Assembly (NCBI GenBank): GCA_007570785.1
Contig: ML660777.1
Coordinates: forward strand, 2,915,817-2,979,816
DNA from: Antilocapra americana
Taxonomy: Eukaryota; Chordata; Mammalia; Artiodactyla; Antilocapridae
Direction of reading: 5' to 3'
Length of the DNA: 64,000 bases
In this document: in pieces, positions 55,592-64,000 of the stretch
How the letters are laid out: each line of letters begins with the position of its first letter
Numbering within the stretch: position 1 is the stretch's first letter
The notes under the pieces: generated by a model
Seen by the model: only the letters and a program-made list of their open reading frames with translations
The model's database searches: none
Told to the model about the DNA's origin: nothing
Made by a program: the position numbers and the translations under genes

Positions 55592-56655
55592 GTTTATTAT
55601 TCAACTTCATTTTAATGTGCTTCAATATTCTATGAAAGATTTTAGTTAAGACACTTCCATTAAAATTATTGATTTAAAAATCTAGCAACTTAAAACTATC
55701 ACATCAAAAAAAAAAGTGGTCCATGAAATGTTATTTTCTTTCTGAAGATTTTACAATGCATTTATATGATTAACCAGGCTTTTACTATTAAACTTAAATG
55801 GCCAAATGAGACAAACAGTTCTGAGCTATTCTTCCACAACCAATTAAGACAGTGCAGAGTTCTGTTCATTTAAGCCATCTGAGTTTTCTGAGCAGATCTA
55901 TTGACCCTGCCAGCTCCTGCAGGCTTCTTGCCCACTGTTGTGATGACAATGATAGTAACTGTTTGCCTTGTATCATGAACAGCAAGATGACCGAGAGGAG
56001 GGTACTCAGAGAAACTGTCAATACACACCGTTTTGTCATGAATCCTCTTAAAGATGGCAGCATGAGTAGATTTCAAAAATTTGGGCCATCTTCCAGCTAC
56101 TTATCAGAAAAGCAATCAACCTTCTTCTGCCTGGCAACCTTACAAGCAACGTAAGCAGTGTGGCAATCCAGTTTCAGTGTAGAGCCAGCACTGATTTGGC
56201 TTGGATGGTTCAGGATAATTCCCAAGCAATGAAGCCAGCTGCTTTCATTAGCAAGTCATTTTTGCTGTCACCAGCCACATTGTCACAATAAATATCTTTG
56301 ACAAATGTGTCGTGACGCTGAAGACCACGTTTCCCCCAGGCAAAGCGTCAAAGTTTCAAGATGCATTTCAACACACTTTACTTCAGTTGCAATGTTGTAA
56401 TGTTGACTTGGGCAAAGGTGGTCATTATACCCAGTCTAGTCTTGACTTGGCTCACAGGGGTTTAACCAACAAGCCCAATTTTGTAGACAACCTGGAGAGA
56501 CAGACAAAAAGACTTGTCAGTTGCATAAGTTGTTGACAGGATGCAATACAGAACTTCAAGCAATGTAGTTTCACTGGCCTTGTCATCCTTATGGTGACTG
56601 GATTAAAAACTCCTAGAGGTCTGTAGAGTTACTGCAAGAAGCTGAGATGTGGACT
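55592..56655 (-). pseudogene. EEF1A1: EEF1A1 processed pseudogene, 5' truncated
   Basis: Minus-strand translation follows elongation factor 1-alpha 1 without introns. Going towards the 3' end, the order is [15 protein letters not shown] (functional: NASGTTLLEALDCIL), [57 protein letters not shown], and VCIDSFSEYPPLGHLAVHDTRQTV…AGAGRVNRSAQKTQMA at the C-terminus (stop near 55870). The matching EEF1A1 3' UTR follows to about 55592. Only about the C-terminal half of the 462-aa protein is present, with frameshifts and stops. No clear poly(A) remains, so the copy is fairly old. The functional protein delivers aminoacyl-tRNA to the ribosome; this copy cannot. Confidence 0.93.
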
Positions 56656-57229
56656 GGTCCACATATCATAATTTATAGACTGAATAAATATAATCTACCC
56701 ACTTTTATCTTTATTTTGTTCCAATTGTAACTTATATTCTACACATTTATTCTCAGTTATTATTTTCTCAGTCAACAAACACAATACTTATGACTTTTTA
56801 TGAGGTGATCTGTGATGCTTTTATATCTTTGAAAAGTTTCTTATAATTGGAAACTTTGGGCAATCACCACTATATTACAAATATTGTTTTTCCTCACTGA
56901 GTCTAGGTTTTCTTCTATATGAATAGAAATTTTACCCTCCTACCATGTAGAATGTAGTGAATGTTGAGGGGGTTCAATAAATGTTAATTTCACTAATAGT
57001 CCTTCCACACATATACCAGAAAATGTGGTTTGGCTCTACAACATAAGCTGTCAAATTAAAATCAAATTTATCAATTCTCAATTCTGACTTCTTAAAAAAA
57101 TCAATAGGAAGAGGGCTAGTTAAGAAGTTAAACTGCTAGTAGAAATTACTATTGAAGAGGTGGAAAAGAATGACAGACTTATAGTTCAGGAATATAACTG
57201 AGAATTATAAGGCTAAGCTTAAACTTTAA
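56656..57229. other. Unique sequence
   Basis: Nothing recognised. The right end is the first copy of the SINE target site. Confidence 0.4.
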
Positions 57230-57560
57230 GTGAAAGTGAAAGTCGCTCAGTCATGTCCGACTCTGCAACCCCATGAACTATATAGTCCATGGCATTCTCC
57301 AGGACAGAATACTGGAGTGGGCAGCCTTTCCCTTCTCCAGGGGATCTTCCCAACCTAGGAATCAAACACAGGCTCTCCCGCATTGCAGGCAGATTCTCTA
57401 CCTGAGCTGAGAATTCTCTAGCTGAGCCACAAGAGAAGCCCAAGAATACTGGAGTGGGTAGCCTGTTTCTTCTCCAGAGGATCTTCCTGACCCAGGAATC
57501 AAACTGGGTTCTCCTGCATTGCAGATGGATTCTTTACCAGCTGAGCTATCAGGGAAGCCC
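57230..57560 (-). mobile_element. BovA-type dimeric SINE, antisense, with perfect 15-base target-site duplication
   Basis: TGAAAGTGAAAGTCGCTCAGTCATGTCCGAC … CTGAGCCACAAGAGAAGCCCAAGAATACTGGAGTGGGTAGCC … GCTGAGCTATCAGGGAAGCCC. It holds one full unit plus a second 5' unit. AAGCTTAAACTTTAA is identical at 57215-57229 and 57561-57575, suggesting a recent insertion. Confidence 0.95.
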
Positions 57561-57644
57561 AAGCTTAAACTTTAAAGAGGTCATCTAAAACAAGCTAATT
57601 TATGGTTCTTTCTACTAATAACCATAAAAGTAAAAGCCTGAATG

Positions 57645-57790
57645 AGACTCTAAGCTTCATGCACATCTAATTCTTACAACAAACCTTTATGCTATAAATG
57701 AATGCTAGTATTATTCTCATTTTATAGAGGAGGAATATTACAGAATTTGTGTAAGATTACAGACCAAGTATGTGGTGAGGCAGGCTTTAA
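57645..57790 (+). mobile_element. MIR SINE
   Basis: CACATCTAATTCTTACAACAAACCTTTATGCTATAAATGAATGCTAGTATTATTCTCATTTTATAGAGGAGGAATATTACAG…GGCAGGC follows MIR. Confidence 0.82.
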
Positions 57791-58760
57791 CTACATTAAG
57801 GAAACCCTGTCCAAACTGCTGTGAAACATCATCTCTGAATTGATTCAAATGCATTCTGGACAATAGTATGATCTGGAATTTGAGGTGGGAGGAGGCAAGG
57901 TCCTGATTGCTCTCTTCCCTTTCCCCAAGAAAACATACACATCTTTCCTTCCTTGTTTCTTGAATTTGAACATTAAGCATTTTGTCTCTTTTTCATAGTG
58001 AAAAGCTTCCTATAAATTTCTCCCAGCCCCATTGTTCTGTGAATGTTTCAATTTGTAGAGACATCAATTTAAGGGTATCCAGACAGCTCTGTTTTTTTCT
58101 GTTTCTGTCAAACCACCTGATTCTATCCTTCCTAGAAATGTTTATTTGAAAATAGCAAAGGGAAACTTCCCAGATGTGTAGAGAGAACCAAGACTACTAA
58201 GGTATATTTTCCAGCATAATTCTCTGAAGTAAAAATTGATCTATGATGGAGCCCTGTAATTAAATGGCAATTACATTGTTAATTCCTCTGAGGAATGCCA
58301 GTAGCATAGCCTAAGTTGGTGAAAAATAAGTTAGCAGAGTCAAGACTAGTGCAGCCTAGACTCTTATCTCTTTTCCTCATTGACTTCCAGCTTAGCTGGT
58401 TGTCATGGTTGAATAGGTGGACTCAGGTCTGAAAGAGTACTTGGTCTTACATTTTTCTTAATTAACTGTCTTAATAGCACTTTCCTCTCCTGAGAACACA
58501 ACTGCTTCTTGGAGCCAAATTCTGCCACTTTTGTGAGCAATGATTAACCATACTCACTCAGTAATCATGTGTGCACGTAACTGAGCAGACCTACGAGGCC
58601 TTCCCAGAATAGACCTCCACCATGTCCTCTGCCCTCCTTTCATCCATAGAAAAACCTGAGTCGAAGAATAAATTTAATCAGAGAAGTGAAAACATACAGA
58701 AAAGAAGACATATACAAAATTTTACTGAATAAACCTATGACTGAGGATAAACATGTATTT
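57791..58760. other. Unique sequence, with a possible short L1 scrap at 58658-58720
   Basis: No gene recognised. AAGAATAAATTTAATCAGAGAAGTGAAAACATACAG resembles L1 ORF2 text. Confidence 0.35.
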
Positions 58761-59026
58761 GCATGCTGCTGCTAAGTCGCTTCAGTCGTGTCCGACTCTG
58801 TGCGACCCCATAGATGGCAGCCCACCAGGCTCCCCCATCCCTGGGATTCTCCAGGCAAGAACGCTGGAGTGGGTTGCCATTTCCTTCTCCAAGGCATGAA
58901 AGTGAAAAGTGAAAGTGAAGTCGCTCAGTCATGTCTGACTCTTCACAACCCCACAGACTGCAGCCTACCAGGCTCCTCCATCCATGGGATTTTCCAGGCA
59001 AGAGTACTGGAGTGAATTGCCAGTGA
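58761..59026 (-). mobile_element. BovA-type dimeric SINE, antisense
   Basis: GCATGCTGCTGCTAAGTCGCTTCAGTCGTGTCCGAC … CCTTCTCCAAGGCATGAAAGTGAAAAGTGAAAGTGAAGTCGCTCAGTCATGTCTGAC … GAGTACTGGAGTG. Two truncated units joined by the GAAAGTGAAA linker. Confidence 0.93.
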
Positions 59027-59374
59027 TAGGCAGAGGATTCAGAAATCACTGGACTCTGAAACCATATCTGCCAATGCAGAGAAGCCTTTGGGAGGATGGA
59101 CAATCCAGGGAGTCATCTTTGTTGATTAAGAGCCGCTCATCTCAGTTTCACTCTGTGTTGATGTCCCTTGACATTAACATTCTATCGCTATTGTTCAAGT
59201 AGTCAATTCTTTTGTTACTGTTTGGGAAATGGTATAGATATACCATGAGTAACTTCTAGAGCAGCTCTTACTGGTGTATAAATGGTTCATGTCCACTGTG
59301 ATATACTTAAGAAAAATTCTTCCTCTCACTATATTGGTCTCCCCCGCCCCCCACCTCTTTTCTTCTTTCAAAGT

Positions 59375-59410
<36 letters not shown>

Positions 59411-59810
59411 CACAGATTTCATCTGTGATGATGCCCTTTCTTTCATTTCTGTAAGTAAGTGTAGGAGAAGTGTGGCTCAAACTCCTCTAACCAAATAACC
59501 TTCACACTTTAAAAGTATGGTACATTTATTCAGGGCCCTGGGGTTCTGTTATAAACTTCAATGTGCGAATGCCAGGATGTAGGAAAGAAAAGGCTTGAGA
59601 AAAGACTAGAGGATACTAAATATAATGACAAAATACAAAGGAGTACAAGTGAAGTGGAGCAGACAACTGCAGGCATCAGATATGAAAGAGATGTGATGGA
59701 TCCAGTGGGTCTCGCTGTGTGTGAAGGAGAGAAATTGGGTTTTGAAGTCATGAGCTAAACCTCGCCTACATCAGCCAGTTAAATAGCGTGGCAGTAAGCC
59801 GAGTGCCTGG
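59027..59810. other. Unique sequence with a GA microsatellite
   Basis: Contains the (GA)n below. Otherwise nothing recognised. Confidence 0.4.
59377..59408. repeat. (GA)n microsatellite
   Basis: About 16 uninterrupted AG/GA dinucleotides. Confidence 0.95.
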
Positions 59811-60056
59811 GCTTCCCTTGTGGCTCAGCTGGTAAAAAATCCTCCTGCAGTGCGGGAGACCTGGGTTTGTGGTTCAGCTGGTAAAAAATCCTCCTGCAAT
59901 GAGGGAGACCTGGGTTTGATCCCTGGGTTGGGAAGATCCCCTGGAGAAGGGAAAGGCTGCCCACTCTAGTATTCTGGCATGGAGAATTCCATGGACTGTT
60001 TAGTTCATGGGGTTGCAAAGAGTTGGACAGGATTGAATGACTTTCACTTTCAAGAG
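59811..60056 (+). mobile_element. Bov-tA SINE with internal 49-base tandem duplication
   Basis: GCTTCCCTTGTGGCTCAGCTGG start. The block GTGG(C/T)TCAGCTGGTAAAAAATCC … GGGAGACCTGGGTTT occurs twice (about 59820-59868 and 59869-59917), then the SINE continues to GGTTGCAAAGAGTTGGACAGG and CTTTCACTTTCA. Flanks GAGTGCCTGG (59801-59810) and GAGCGCCTGG (60057-60066) form the target duplication. Confidence 0.93.
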
Positions 60057-60239
60057 GAGCGCCTGGCTGACCAGGCCTGGCATGGAGCTCTGTGGTGGAA
60101 GACCCTATCTCTATCCTGACTGAATGCCCTCCACCCCCACAGGGGAGAGAGAGTATGGATTCCTCATTTCACCTGATGTGCTCATACCAGTAGAGATCAC
60201 AGACATAAATGTTTTCTTCTTATTATTTTTTTCAGACAC

Positions 60240-60452
60240 AACCACTTGGACAAAAAGAATATGCAATTTATATGTAACTTTCACCACTCTGTTTTTTTTA
60301 ATTCAACAAATGATCTGAGAAGTGAAAAGGATCCCTTACTTTCCTCTTGCAATTATTCAGTTACAGAGGATATCAAGCAATCCAGCAGTTCAGAAAAGGA
60401 TGTAATCTATTTATATGACTCTGGATACTTGGAAGAGACAAACATGCTATGA
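60240..60452 (+). other. Candidate terminal exon or chance open frame
   Basis: A good acceptor (TTTTCTTCTTATTATTTTTTTCAG, ending about 60235) is followed by an open frame reading …HLDKKNMQFICNFHHSVFF, NSTNDLRSEKDPLLSSCNY, SVTEDIKQSSSSEKDVIYLY and DSGYLEETNML, then a TGA. It has mixed composition and no overlap with any repeat I recognise. There is no ATG near its start, so it could only be an internal/terminal exon. I do not recognise the protein. Confidence 0.3.
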
Positions 60453-60459
60453 TAACAAG

Positions 60460-62067
60460 AACCTGTTTGCCATATTCTAGTCCTGTACATAGTGTGTGAG
60501 GGTAGATTATTTACAGTTGTTTTCTAGGTATTGATACTTAAAGTAGAGCCCATTGGATTTGTGGTCAGGCTTTAACAATCTTGCAGTCTTAGAAGGATGC
60601 TTACTACTTCATATAAATCAAGAATATCAGTATGTTCCTGTTTCTTAGAGACAGGAAGTTTCATTTTAGATTCAGCTGCAAAGTGCATAGATAATATAGT
60701 GTTCTCTGGGAGAATGTAAAGTCTTTAAGTGGTGTACATTATAAAGTAAAAAAAAAAAAGTGTTAATTTGCATCCCAGGAAGCTCAAAAGGTAATTAAGA
60801 CTGCATCTCAGCTTCTTTTAAGACACATAATTCATTTAGTGCTTCTAATGATCAGAAAAAGTACTCTAATAGTGACAATGGAGAATGAAATTCTCTCTTT
60901 AAACTTGAAACCAAGGACACAGAAAAATATCTCAGTTTTTCTTAAAAGACCTAAATAGAATCACTTGGAACTCTTGTTAAAAGTACAGACTACTGAACCT
61001 TGTCCCCAAATTATCAACTATTTCTACTAACTTATAAAGGAAGATATCACAATATCTAATACCAACTTCCTTAGCTTGACCTCATACATTTCTGAAGGGA
61101 TTTTCACTTCCAAGTTTGGGAAATTTTGAGCATCAAAATTAATAACCATATTGATGGGTTATAAATTATTTAACAAATGAAAGTAAATACATACATAAAT
61201 TGGGATAAGAGAAACTATTCTTTACAAATGAATACCAAATAATAAATATAGAAAAAGTGTTGTAACTTGAAAAACCACTACTTACTCCTATTATAGAAAT
61301 AATTATTTCAATAAATGCTGAATCGATTGTGGGCTGAGGAGTGAGATACTTTCATGGCTCAAAGTATTTCATTTTTCATGAAAAATATATATTAACACCA
61401 GAGAGGCTAAATCATCAGGCAGGATATCTGGGCAGTGTGGTCCTCAAGGCAATAGCTTACACTTGGACCCTGAACCAAATGGAAAGGCAAGAAGCCTGTA
61501 TTCTTCTCAGGAGCCCATACCGTTGTTTTGACTGACAGGCATCCATGGAAATTCAGGAAGACATAGGATTTCAACAACTATGTCAGGACCTCAGAGCTCA
61601 ACACTGAAGACCGACTCAATTTCTCATCCTAGTAAACAGGAACCGTAGGAGTTCCTACTCTTCCTCTTCTAGTACAGGCCCAGGAATCAGGTGACCTCAG
61701 GCTGGGTCCAGATGCACGGAGCTGTGGAAGGCATGAACCAAGGTAGCTAAGCCTGAATTGCAAAATAGCTTATTGTCATCTTACTACAATAACCACTTCC
61801 CAACTGAGGGCAGCTGGGACCCCCAATTTTCCTCAAATATGCAGAGGTTTTTCATCTCAGTCTGTCTTAAATCTTTCTGCTTTTGGGATTCTCTGGGGAC
61901 ACAGCAATAAAACAGTAGAATATTTTGGTTATTGAGGTTTTAAATCATAATCATCAACTCTCTTTTGAATGTCTCATTTATTTTTCTCCAGAAAGAATAA
62001 TTTGCTCTGTATTAAGAGCTCTGTATTTCTCCAAATATTCAATGTTTGTCCATGGAGATAAACAGCC
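60460..62067. other. Unique sequence
   Basis: A+T-rich, no gene or repeat recognised. A short poly-A run lies at about 60750-60762. Confidence 0.4.
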
Positions 62068-62069
62068 TA

Positions 62070-62660
62070 CAGTAAGTCCCCTACATACAAATGAGTTCCA
62101 TTCCAACAGTGTGTTCATAAGTCCAATTTGTTTTTTAAGTCCAACAAAGTAAGCCTAGGTACCCAACTAACACAATTTGTTATAGAGTACTGTATTGCAG
62201 TAGGCTTATAATACTTTTTACACAAATAATACATAAATAAAGAAAACATTTTTAATCTTACAATATAGTACCTTGAAAAGTACAGCTGTACATTACAGCA
62301 GCTGGGATACGGGGGCTGGCATTGAGTGAAGAGGAAGAAGAGTTACTGCCTGGAGGAGGGAGAGGAGGTAGGAGATGGTAGAGCGGAAGGATTGCCAGCA
62401 ATAGGAGATGGAGGGCAAGCTACAACTTCACTCATGCCTGACGTTGATGGCACAGGTTCTGGTTCCTTGCTGGATTCCATTCCATCTCCGCTCTTAGAAA
62501 ATGATCCAGTGATGTCTGAGAAGCAGCTTTTTTTGTTTCTGGTTAAAGATGGCCCAGAAGCACTGGATTGTATTCTGAAGGTTGCTGCTGCAATCTCCTT
62601 GAACTGTTCTATGTTTAGGTTCCATGACTCAAAAACTAACAGTGACTCCCCAGATAGAAC
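62070..62660 (-). mobile_element. Tigger (pogo-like) DNA transposon fragment with transposase C-terminus
   Basis: Starts right after a TA with CAGTAAGTCCCCTACATACAAATGAGTTCC, a Tigger-type terminal repeat. Then the Tigger 3' part (AAGTCCAACAAAGTAAGCCTAGGTACCCAACTAACACAATTTG) and the antisense end of the transposase. The other terminal repeat is absent, so it is truncated. Confidence 0.85.
62343..62660 (-). pseudogene. Tigger transposase C-terminal remnant
   Basis: Minus-strand frame (62343-62762) in which residues from LLVFESWNLNIEQFKEIAAAT to SSKEPEPVPSTSGMSEVVACPPSPIAGNPSALPSPTSSPSSRQ and the stop match the acidic/Ser-Pro tail of Tigger transposases. The DDE catalytic core and DNA-binding domain are missing. 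Upstream residues come from unrelated flank. Confidence 0.8.
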
Positions 62661-63043
62661 CAGCTTACATGGCTGGACAGACAAACACACATTCACATTT
62701 TGAAAGTTTGAAACTTGAAGGTTTGTATGGAGGGCACTTAACGTAACCCTAACTGAGGCCAACCCGGGAGCCTGTCATAGCCACTTCCCCATGCTGCTTC
62801 CCACACCATCCATATCACTCCCCTCTTCCTAGCTTCCAGATTTAAAATCAAAACAGAACACAAATTTACAATCTCTGAATAGGTGAACTCACCAGAGCTC
62901 AGTAGCATATATACTGTACTTGTTCCTCATTAAAATTTCCCTTAGGAATGATGAAGTAAAACAAGTGCACAAGACAAAGGTATAAATCTAAATAAATGGG
63001 CTTTCTCTTAAGCTTAATTTTTATAGCTATCTACACCCAATAT
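62661..63043. other. Unique sequence
   Basis: Nothing recognised. Confidence 0.4.
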
Positions 63044-63178
63044 GGACTTCCCCGGTGGCTCAGCTGGTAAAGATTCTTCCTACAATGTGGGAGACTTGAG
63101 TTCAATCCCTGGGTTGGGAAGATCCCCTCGAGTGGCTACCCACTCCAGTATTCTGGCCTGGAGAATTCCATGGACTGT
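63044..63178 (+). mobile_element. Bov-tA SINE, 3' truncated
   Basis: GGACTTCCCCGGTGGCTCAGCTGG … GGAAGATCCCCTCGAGTGGCTACCCACTCCAG … GAGAATTCCATGGACTGTG. It stops where the BovB begins. Confidence 0.92.
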
Positions 63179-63179
63179 G

Positions 63180-64000
63180 ATATAAATCAAATCCCATACA
63201 ATTGTACAGTGAAAGTGACAAATAGATTGAAGGGATTAGTTTTGATAGACAGACTGCTTGAAGAACTATGGACGGAGGTTCATGAATTGTACAGGAGACA
63301 GTGATCAAGACCATGGCCAAGAAAAAGAAAGGCAAAAAGGTTGTCTGAGGAGGCCTTACAAATAGCTGAGAAAAGAAGAGAAGCTAAAGGCAAAGGAGAA
63401 AAGGAGAGAGATACCCATCTGAATGCAGAGTTCCAAAGAATAGCAAGGAGAGGTAAGAAAGCCTACTTCAGTGATCAATGCAAAGAAATATAGGAAAACA
63501 ATAGAATGGGAAAGACTAGAGATCTCTTCAAGAAAATTAGAGATACCAAGGGAATATTTCATGCAAAGATGGGCACAATAAAGGACAGAAATGGTATGGA
63601 CCCAACAGATGCAGAAGATATTAAGAAGAGGTGGCAAGAATACACAGAAGAACTACACAAAAAGATTCTCATGACCCAGATAACCATGATGGTATGATTA
63701 CTCACTTAGAGCCAGACATCCTGGAATGTGAAGTTAAGTGGGCCTTAGGAAGCATCACTACAAACAAAGCTAATGGAGGTGATGGAATTACAGTTGAACT
63801 ATTTCAAATCCTAAAAGATGATGCTGTGAAAGTGCTGCATTCAATATGCCAGCAAATTTGGAAAACTCAGCAGTGGCCACAGGACAGGAAAAGGTCAGTT
63901 TTCATTCCAATCCCAAAAAAGGCAGTGCCAAAGAATGCTCAAACTACTGCGCAATTGCACTCATCTCACACACTAGCAAAGTTATGCTCAAAATTCTCCA
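63180..64000 (+). mobile_element. BovB LINE, sense, continues beyond the window
   Basis: TATAAATCAAATCCCATACAATTGTACAGTGAAAGTGACAAATAGATTGAAGGGATTAG starts mid-element. The coding region between the endonuclease and RT follows (63506-63697: GKTRDLFKKIRDTKGIFHAKMGTI, EDIKKRWQEYTEELHKK), then the RT start (…VLHSICQQIWKTQQWPQDRKRSVFIPIPKKG-like). It is 5' truncated, with stops and frameshifts. The right end is cut by the window. Confidence 0.92.
63506..63697 (+). pseudogene. BovB ORF fragment (linker before RT)
   Basis: 63-aa frame MGKTRDLFKKIRDTKGIFHAKM… ending TQITMMV, matching the BovB polyprotein between endonuclease and RT. The equivalent antisense region in the other BovB lies at about 43000-43200. 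Not an independent gene. Confidence 0.85.

Noticed and set aside
1447..63178. tRNA genes suggested by A and B boxes
   Set aside because: All such hits I saw lie in Bov-tA or CHR-2 SINE heads, which derive from tRNA and do not fold as functional tRNAs.
1..64000. A previously undescribed biological system
   Set aside because: No gene cluster, array, RNA structure or unexplained coding block stands out after repeats are accounted for. The unexplained stretches are A+T-rich unique sequence without coding signal.

Overview
This window is chromosomal DNA of a ruminant (Pecora: cattle, sheep, goat or a relative). The evidence is dozens of Bov-tA/BovA SINEs, several BovB (RTE-type) LINEs, CHR-2 type SINEs and L1 elements with the ruminant 3' end. 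Older layers shared by all placental mammals are also present: L2, MIR, L1M, a MaLR-type LTR, Tigger and MER1/Charlie. There is no bacterial or phage gene organisation. Almost every long open frame is a piece of a transposable element.

Layout. Positions 1-380 are a dense CpG island with GC boxes and a strong CTCF-type motif. A plus-strand exon-like stretch follows and ends at 573: an ATG at 559, five codons (MSVLI), then a GTAAGT donor. The five residues fit the N-terminus I recall for KIDINS220 (an ankyrin-repeat membrane scaffold), but five codons are too few to prove it. If this is the first coding exon, the remaining 63 kb is its intron, possibly with alternative exons. The two best exon-like candidates further in are a possible terminal exon at 60240-60452 and a weaker one at 28596-28700.

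0.6-20 kb is unique sequence with scattered SINEs, BovB 3' fragments, old L1, a MER1 element and an L2 copy interrupted by two later insertions. 20.6-22.5 kb is a 5'-inverted L1 with a near-perfect target-site duplication. 22.5-40 kb is mainly unique sequence with SINEs, a MaLR-type LTR, an old L1 ORF2 fragment and an L1M 3' end. 40.66-53.51 kb is one full-length antisense L1, itself interrupted by a near-complete BovB, a short BovB, a later L1 3' end and a SINE fragment. 53.6-54.3 kb is another BovB with a perfect duplication. 55.6-56.65 kb is an antisense EEF1A1 processed pseudogene. 56.7-63 kb is mostly unique sequence with SINEs and a Tigger fragment. From about 63.18 kb a sense BovB runs off the right edge.

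I found no evidence of a new biological system. The value of the window lies in a clean insertion stratigraphy, several target-site duplications that can be read directly, the CpG-island/CTCF promoter, and two candidate exons. Family names rest on recall of consensus sequences, not on a database search, and most boundaries are good to roughly 5-20 bases.
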